Positions 59,015 to 64,000 of a stretch of DNA of 64,000 nucleotides are shown in pieces. Below the pieces are notes generated by a model, which was given only the letters and a program-made list of their open reading frames with translations, ran no database searches and had not been told where the DNA came from. Made by a program: the position numbers and the translations under genes. Source of the stretch: Nonomuraea basaltis (GTDB lineage: Bacteria; Actinomycetota; Actinomycetes; Streptosporangiales; Streptosporangiaceae); assembly GCF_005893125.1 (NCBI RefSeq), contig NZ_VCJS01000034.1, forward strand, positions 19,842-83,841. The letters are read 5' to 3'. Each line of letters opens with the position of its first letter. Positions within the stretch are counted from its first letter, which is position 1.

Positions 59015-60126
59015 CGGATCACCGGATCGCTCTGCTGAGCTCCGGACATCAGGACTTCGTGACGGGCATGGTGGACCTGTCGGTACGCGGGCTGCCGCCC
59101 GGATACGCCGACGGTGAGTTCGTGTTCACCCGCCGTGGCCGGCAGGACGCCGACGGGAAGTGGACGGCGGTGCCGGAAGGGCGCAGCATCCGTTACTCGG
59201 CGATCGTCGCGCTCGGCGTGGCGACCCTCGAGGAGGAGCGGCAGCGGGCGGCACTGGCCGGTGACAGCCTCCTCGACCTGGTGGGCAACCTGATCAAACG
59301 GCTGCCGGACGTGACGGGTCTTGGCGATGCCGCGCTGATCTGCTGGGCGGCGGCGGAGGCCGGGCACGTCGATCTCGATCTGGCGCTGAGCCGCCTCGCG
59401 GAGCTGGACGTGGGCACCCAGGTCCACACCGTCGAAGCGGCGTGGGCGCTGGCCGCTCTGGTCGCGGCCGGGGTGACTGATGACCGGGTCGAGCGCGCTC
59501 GCGAGCGGCTGCTCGGCGGGCTGGCGGGCAACCGGCTCTACCCGCACGCGCTCGGGAAGGGGCCGCTGGTCCCCCGGTACCGCGCCCACGTGGGCTGCTT
59601 CGCCGATCAGGTCTACCCGCTGCAGGCGCTGGCCAGGCTGTACGCCGCCACCGGCGACGCCGAGGCGCTGCGTGCGGCCGAGCAGGTGGCGCGGGGAATC
59701 TGCCAGGCCCAGGGCCCGCAGGGGGAGTGGTGGTGGCACTACGACGCCCGCACCGGGTCGGTGGTCGAGGGGTATCCGGTCTACAGCGTCCATCAACTGG
59801 CGATGGCGCCGATGGCGCTGCTCGATCTGGCCGACGCGGGGGGCACCGCCTACGTGGCGGAGATCTCCAAGGGACTCGACTGGATGATCGAGCGGCCCGC
59901 CTTCGTGCTCGAGGAGCTCGCTCTGACGTGGCGCAAGGAGGCCAGGGCGGATCCCCGCAAACTGGTGCGCGGCCTGCGGGCCGTGGCGACGGGAGTGCAT
60001 CGGGGAATGCGCCTCGGCGTGCTGGACCGGGTCTATCCGCCGGTCGCCGTCGATCGGGAGTGCCGGCCGTACGAGCTGGGATGGCTGCTGTACGCGTGGC
60101 TGGCCACATGTGGACAGCCCTCGTGA
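59011..60126 (+). CDS. Helical-repeat (alpha/alpha toroid-like) protein of unknown function
   Basis: Protein of 371 residues made of repeating helical hairpins, with HVGCFADQVYPLQALARLYAATGD and HQLAMAPMALLDLADAGG near the centre. The layout resembles toroid folds seen in glycan epimerases, lyases and terpene cyclases, but no catalytic motif is certain. The sequence WWWHYDARTGSVVEGYPVYSVHQ looks like an active-site region. It overlaps the glycosyltransferase as GTGA and probably acts on the surface glycan. I cannot name a family. Confidence 0.6.
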   Translation: MTDHRIALLSSGHQDFVTGMVDLSVRGLPPGYADGEFVFTRRGRQDADGKWTAVPEGRSIRYSAIVALGVATLEEERQRAALAGDSLLDLVGNLIKRLPDVTGLGDAALICWAAAEAGHVDLDLALSRLAELDVGTQVHTVEAAWALAALVAAGVTDDRVERARERLLGGLAGNRLYPHALGKGPLVPRYRAHVGCFADQVYPLQALARLYAATGDAEALRAAEQVARGICQAQGPQGEWWWHYDARTGSVVEGYPVYSVHQLAMAPMALLDLADAGGTAYVAEISKGLDWMIERPAFVLEELALTWRKEARADPRKLVRGLRAVATGVHRGMRLGVLDRVYPPVAVDRECRPYELGWLLYAWLATCGQPS

Positions 60127-60197
60127 CTTCCGCCTGATTCAGTGCGATAGATCGATTTCAGGGCTCGGGGGAGTAACGGCTCTTTTAGGGGGTTCTC

Positions 60198-63100
60198 GTG
60201 TTGAGGCGGCTTCGCCATGCGCTCCTGTCCATCCTGCTGCTCACCACCGGCCTGGTGCTCATCGCGCCATCCGCCGCGCAGGCGCTGCCGGGCAACTTCC
60301 AGAAACAGGTCGTCTTCAGCGGACTGACCAATCCGACCAACATCGAGTTCGCCTCGGACGGCCGGGTGTTCGTCGCCGAGAAGAGCGGCCTGATCAAGGT
60401 CTTCGACTCCATCACCGACACCACGCCGACGATCCACGCCGACCTGCGCACGCAGGTGCACAACTTCTGGGACCGCGGGCTCCTCGGCATGGCCCTGCAC
60501 CCCGCTTTCCCGGCCGATCCGCGCATCTACGTCCTGTACGCCTACGACGCGGTGCCCGGTGGCACCGCGCCACGCTGGGGGACGGCAGGCGTGAGCGGTG
60601 ACCCGTGCCCGACTCCGCCCGGCGCCACCGGTGACGGCTGCCTCGTCACCGGCCGCTTATCCTCACTGGCGCCCTCGGGCAGCTCGGTCGTCGAGACCCC
60701 ACTGATCACCGACTGGTGCCAGCAGCATCCGAGCCACTCCGTGGGCGACCTCAAGTTCGGCTCCGACGGCATGCTCTACGCCAGCGGCGGCGACGGCGCC
60801 AGCTTCAACTTCGCCGACTACGGCCAGGACAACCTGACCAGCTCGGACATCACCCCGGACAACCCCTGCGGCGACCCGCCATCGCCGGTCGGCACGGCGC
60901 TCACCCCACCGGCCGCCGAGGGCGGCGCGCTGCGCTCGCAGGACCTGCGCACCGGCGGTGACCCCGCCGCACTCAACGGCAGCATCATCAGGATCGACCC
61001 GAACACCGGCGCGGCCGCTCCCGGCAACCCGAACGCCGGCAGCAGCGATCCCAATGTGGCCAGGATCATCGCCTACGGGCAGCGCAACCCGTTCCGCTTC
61101 ACCATCCGGCCGGGCACCAGCGAGGTCTGGGCCGGTGAAGTCGGCTGGAACACGTGGGAAGAGATCAACCGCATTGCCAACCCCACCGGCCCGGTGAGCA
61201 ACTTCGGCTGGCCCTGCTACGAGGGAACGGGCCGCCAGGGCGGCTACGACAACCTGAACCTGACCCTCTGCGAGAACCTGTACGCGGCGGGCGCAGGGGC
61301 CCACACGCAGCCGTACTTCGCCTGGAACCACGGTTCCAGGCCCGCGCCGAACGACCCGTGCCCGTCCGGCGGCGCCTCTTCCAGCGGCGTGGCCTTCTAC
61401 AACGGCGGCTCCTACCCCGACGCCTACGACGGCGCGATGTTCTTCTCCGACTACAGCCGCTCGTGCGTCTGGGTCATGACCAAGGGCGCCAACGGCCTGC
61501 CCGACCCGGCGACCATCACCACGTTCGACTCGGGCATTCCCACGGTGGAGGTGCAGACCGGCCCCGGCGGAGACCTCTTCGCGGTCGACTACGCCAACGG
61601 GCAGATCATCCGCTACATCTACAACAACAACCCGCCGGCCCCTGTCATCGGCACGAGCGCCACGTCGGGCAGCGCGCCGTTCACGGTGAACTTCTCCTCC
61701 GCCGGATCCGCGGATTCCGACGGCGACCCGCTCACCTTCCAGTGGGACCTGGACGGCGACGGTGACCTCGACGACTCCACCTCGGCCACCCCGTCCTTCA
61801 CCTACACCCAGCCGGGCTCCTACGTCGTGAAGCTGCGAGCCGACGACGGGCGTGGCGGTCAGGGAGAGGCCACCGTCACGATCAACGTGAGCAACACGCC
61901 GCCGACCGCGACCATCAACTCCCCGTCGTCGTCCCTCACCTGGGCAGTCGGGGACACGATCTCGTTCTCCGGCACCGGCACGGACGCCCAGGACGGCACG
62001 ATTCCGGGGTCGCGGATGTCGTGGAAGCTGATCATGCATCACTGCCCCAGCACGTGCCACGAGCACGAGATCACCACGTTCACCGGCACGAGCGGCTCCT
62101 TCGCCCCTCCGGATCACGAATATCCCGCTCACCTGGAGCTCAGGCTGACCGTCACCGACGCGCACGGCCTGACCGACACCAAGAGCGCGCTGCTCCAGCC
62201 GAAGACGGTGAACCTGACCTTCCAGACCGTGCCCGCCGGGCTGCAGCTCGGCTTCAACAGCGAGCAGACCATCGCGCCCTTCACCCGGACGGTGATCGTG
62301 GGCTCCCACAACTCGGTCTCCGCGCCCTCGCCGCAGAGCGCCGACGGCTTCAGCCACACGCTCACCTCCTGGTCCGACGGCGGTGCTGCCAACCACAACA
62401 TCACCGCGCCCGCCACCGCGACGACCTACACCGCGGCCTACCAGCAGTCGCAGGCACCGGACGGGCTGGTGGCCGCCTACGCGATGGACGAAGGCGGCGG
62501 CACGGCCGTCGCCGACGCCTCAGGCAAGGGCAACAACGGCACGGCCGCGAACACCACATGGACCGTCACCGGCAAGTACGGTCAGGCGCTGTCTTTCAAC
62601 GGCACCTCCAGTTGGGTGACGGTGGCCGATTCCAGCACGTTGCGGTTGGCCGATGGGATGACGCTGGAGGCGTGGGTGCGGCCTACCAGTGTCGCGGGGT
62701 GGCGGACGGTGTTGATGAAGGAGTTCGGCGCCGATCTGGCCTACGCGATCATGGGTAGCGGCAGCAGCGGTCCGGCGGCGTTCATCCACACCTCGTCGGG
62801 GGCGAACGCGCCCGCTGCGAGCAATCTGCCGTTGAACGCGTGGAGTCATGTGGCGGCCACGTATGACGGGTCGACGTTGCGGATGTTCGTGAACGGCACG
62901 CAGGTGGCCACCAACCCGACGGGCGGCAACCTGCGCACTGGGACGAGTCCGTTGCGCATCGGTGGCAACAGCGGTTCGGGCGAGTATTTCAGCGGCCTGA
63001 TCGACGAGGTCCGCGTTTACAACAAGGCGCTCACCGCAGCCCAGATCACCACCGACATGAACACGCCCGTCGGCCAGCAGGGACCGCCCGACACCCAGCC

Positions 63101-64000
63101 GCCCACCGCACCGGGCTCGCCGACGGCGACCGGCGGCCAGGGCAGCGCCCAGCTCACCTGGACGGCCTCGACCGACAACGTGGCCGTGACCGGGTACACC
63201 GTCCACCGATCCGCCACCGCCGGGTTCACCCCGTCCGGCGCCAACCAGGTGGGCTCGACCGCGAGCACGTCGTTCACCGACTCGGGTGTCGCGGCGGGCA
63301 CGTACTACTACCGCGTCGTGGCCTTCGACGGGTCCAGCAACACCAGTCCGTCGTCCAACGAGGCGTCGGCGGTCGTGACCGAGCCGCCCACGGTCACGGG
63401 GCTGGTGGCCGCCTACGGAATGAACGCGGGCACCGGCACCGTCGTCACCGACTCTTCCGGCACCGGCAACAACGGCACGGCCACCTCGGCGACCTGGTCG
63501 GCCGGCAAGTACGGTCAGGCGCTGTCTTTCAACGGCACCTCCAGTTGGGTGACGGTGGCCGATTCCAGCACGTTGCGGTTGGCCGATGGGATGACGCTGG
63601 AGGCGTGGGTGCGGCCTACCAGTGTCGCGGGGTGGCGGACGGTGTTGATGAAGGAGTTCGGCGCCGATCTGGCCTACGCGATCATGGGTAGCGGCAGCAG
63701 CGGTCCGGCGGCGTTCATCCACACCTCGTCGGGGGCGAACGCGCCCGCTGCGAGCAATCTGCCGTTGAACGCGTGGAGTCATGTGGCGGCCACGTATGAC
63801 GGGTCGACGTTGCGGATGTTCGTGAACGGCACGCAGGTGGCCACCAACCCGACGGGCGGCAACCTGCGCACTGGGACGAGTCCGTTGCGCATCGGTGGCA
63901 ACAGCGGTTCGGGCGAGTATTTCAGCGGCCTGATCGACGAGGTCCGCGTTTACAACAAGGCGCTCACCGCAGCCCAGATCACCACCGACATGAACACGCC
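60198..64000 (+). CDS. Large secreted multidomain protein: sugar dehydrogenase-like, PKD, LamG, FN3, LamG (3'-truncated by window end)
   Basis: Open frame of more than 1,267 codons that runs past the window. The start is GTG 60198, with AGGGGG 5 bases upstream. A signal peptide (about 1-30) is followed by a glucose/sorbosone dehydrogenase-like beta-propeller (about 31-475; motifs GLLGMALHPAF and YGQRNPFRFTIRPG). Then come a PKD domain (about 477-565, PVIGTSATSGSAPFTVNFSS), Ig-like beta segments, LamG 1 (about 755-955), FN3 (about 966-1061) and LamG 2 (from about 1068). It is likely an extracellular carbohydrate-acting or -binding protein. Cofactor ligands cannot be confirmed by eye. Confidence 0.87.
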   Translation, partial: MLRRLRHALLSILLLTTGLVLIAPSAAQALPGNFQKQVVFSGLTNPTNIEFASDGRVFVAEKSGLIKVFDSITDTTPTIHADLRTQVHNFWDRGLLGMALHPAFPADPRIYVLYAYDAVPGGTAPRWGTAGVSGDPCPTPPGATGDGCLVTGRLSSLAPSGSSVVETPLITDWCQQHPSHSVGDLKFGSDGMLYASGGDGASFNFADYGQDNLTSSDITPDNPCGDPPSPVGTALTPPAAEGGALRSQDLRTGGDPAALNGSIIRIDPNTGAAAPGNPNAGSSDPNVARIIAYGQRNPFRFTIRPGTSEVWAGEVGWNTWEEINRIANPTGPVSNFGWPCYEGTGRQGGYDNLNLTLCENLYAAGAGAHTQPYFAWNHGSRPAPNDPCPSGGASSSGVAFYNGGSYPDAYDGAMFFSDYSRSCVWVMTKGANGLPDPATITTFDSGIPTVEVQTGPGGDLFAVDYANGQIIRYIYNNNPPAPVIGTSATSGSAPFTVNFSSAGSADSDGDPLTFQWDLDGDGDLDDSTSATPSFTYTQPGSYVVKLRADDGRGGQGEATVTINVSNTPPTATINSPSSSLTWAVGDTISFSGTGTDAQDGTIPGSRMSWKLIMHHCPSTCHEHEITTFTGTSGSFAPPDHEYPAHLELRLTVTDAHGLTDTKSALLQPKTVNLTFQTVPAGLQLGFNSEQTIAPFTRTVIVGSHNSVSAPSPQSADGFSHTLTSWSDGGAANHNITAPATATTYTAAYQQSQAPDGLVAAYAMDEGGGTAVADASGKGNNGTAANTTWTVTGKYGQALSFNGTSSWVTVADSSTLRLADGMTLEAWVRPTSVAGWRTVLMKEFGADLAYAIMGSGSSGPAAFIHTSSGANAPAASNLPLNAWSHVAATYDGSTLRMFVNGTQVATNPTGGNLRTGTSPLRIGGNSGSGEYFSGLIDEVRVYNKALTAAQITTDMNTPVGQQGPPDTQPPTAPGSPTATGGQGSAQLTWTASTDNVAVTGYTVHRSATAGFTPSGANQVGSTASTSFTDSGVAAGTYYYRVVAFDGSSNTSPSSNEASAVVTEPPTVTGLVAAYGMNAGTGTVVTDSSGTGNNGTATSATWSAGKYGQALSFNGTSSWVTVADSSTLRLADGMTLEAWVRPTSVAGWRTVLMKEFGADLAYAIMGSGSSGPAAFIHTSSGANAPAASNLPLNAWSHVAATYDGSTLRMFVNGTQVATNPTGGNLRTGTSPLRIGGNSGSGEYFSGLIDEVRVYNKALTAAQITTDMNT
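62569..63067 (+). repeat. LamG-encoding direct repeat, copy 1
   Basis: 499 bases identical, as far as I can compare line by line, to 63502-64000 at an offset of 933 bases. It encodes most of LamG domain 1, beginning at KYGQALSFNGTSSW. Flanking parts of the two LamG copies differ. Confidence 0.9.
63502..64000 (+). repeat. LamG-encoding direct repeat, copy 2
   Basis: Second copy of the 499-base repeat, identical to 62569-63067 up to the last base of the window, so it may continue further. Identity including silent positions implies very recent duplication or gene conversion. Confidence 0.9.

Noticed and set aside
62021..63782. Long alternative open frames within the secreted LamG protein on both strands
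   Set aside because: The frame from GTG 60198 has a signal peptide and recognised domains without interruption. The others are shadows.
1..64000. CRISPR arrays, tRNA and rRNA genes
   Set aside because: I found no regularly spaced repeats or tRNA/rRNA-like sequences by eye. A dedicated search could still find a divergent one.

Overview
The window is high-GC DNA with actinobacterial gene organisation: GTG starts are common, genes overlap by 4 bases (GTGA/ATGA), the operon is a 14-gene nuo operon, a SARP regulator is present, and there is evidence of leaderless promoters. Gene content and order suggest a filamentous actinomycete, most likely of the Streptosporangiales (Nonomuraea-like). That placement is an inference from style and not from a marker gene. 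No rRNA, tRNA or CRISPR array was found.

Region 1 (1-18744) is a respiratory block. It holds the end of menG/ubiE, a MenJ-type menaquinone reductase, nuoA to nuoN, and a long-chain polyprenyl diphosphate synthase. It makes and uses menaquinone. A sequence matching the Rex (NADH/NAD+ sensor) operator lies ahead of menJ-nuo, and a strong hairpin covers the nuoE ribosome binding site and start codon. RarD-type transporter and msrA genes follow.

Region 2 (20460-31781) is a carbohydrate uptake and catabolism locus. It has a binding protein and two permeases without their own ATPase, two Gfo/Idh oxidoreductases, a HutC-type GntR regulator, a ROK kinase, a SIS-domain protein, an SDR, a phosphotriesterase-like hydrolase and an FAD oxidoreductase. 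Three near-identical 14-bp motifs mark its promoters. The region ends near a truncated HTH antitoxin-like gene joined directly to a 24-codon MsrA C-terminal remnant (33237-33311), which suggests rearrangement.

Region 3 (33403-39522) is accessory: an SGNH hydrolase, a MerR regulator with a divergent membrane protein, small membrane proteins, an MFS exporter, an IS481-type transposase remnant and a methyltransferase.

Region 4 (39682-47229) is the most interesting. An ABC exporter and a MarR-like regulator flank a perfect 17-bp palindrome. Next comes a 28-codon gene with an excellent ribosome binding site whose peptide ends in YTYWNFFN, and 18 bases later a cytochrome P450. A large SARP regulator converges on the P450. 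This looks like a minimal P450-crosslinked RiPP cluster (of the biarylitide/cittilin/atropopeptide kind) with a core motif I do not recognise.

Region 5 (47492-52674) holds small housekeeping and accessory genes: CBM48-like, VOC, TetR, YjbR, GNAT, and an EamA transporter with a GntR regulator and operator.

Region 6 (52943-64000) is a cell-surface polysaccharide locus: a polyprenyl glycosylphosphotransferase, RmlA, RmlB and RmlD without RmlC, a membrane-anchored EEP-family protein, a WecG/TagA glycosyltransferase and an uncharacterised helical-repeat protein. A very large secreted protein follows (sugar dehydrogenase-like, PKD, LamG, FN3, LamG) that runs off the window. Its two LamG copies share an identical 499-bp DNA repeat.
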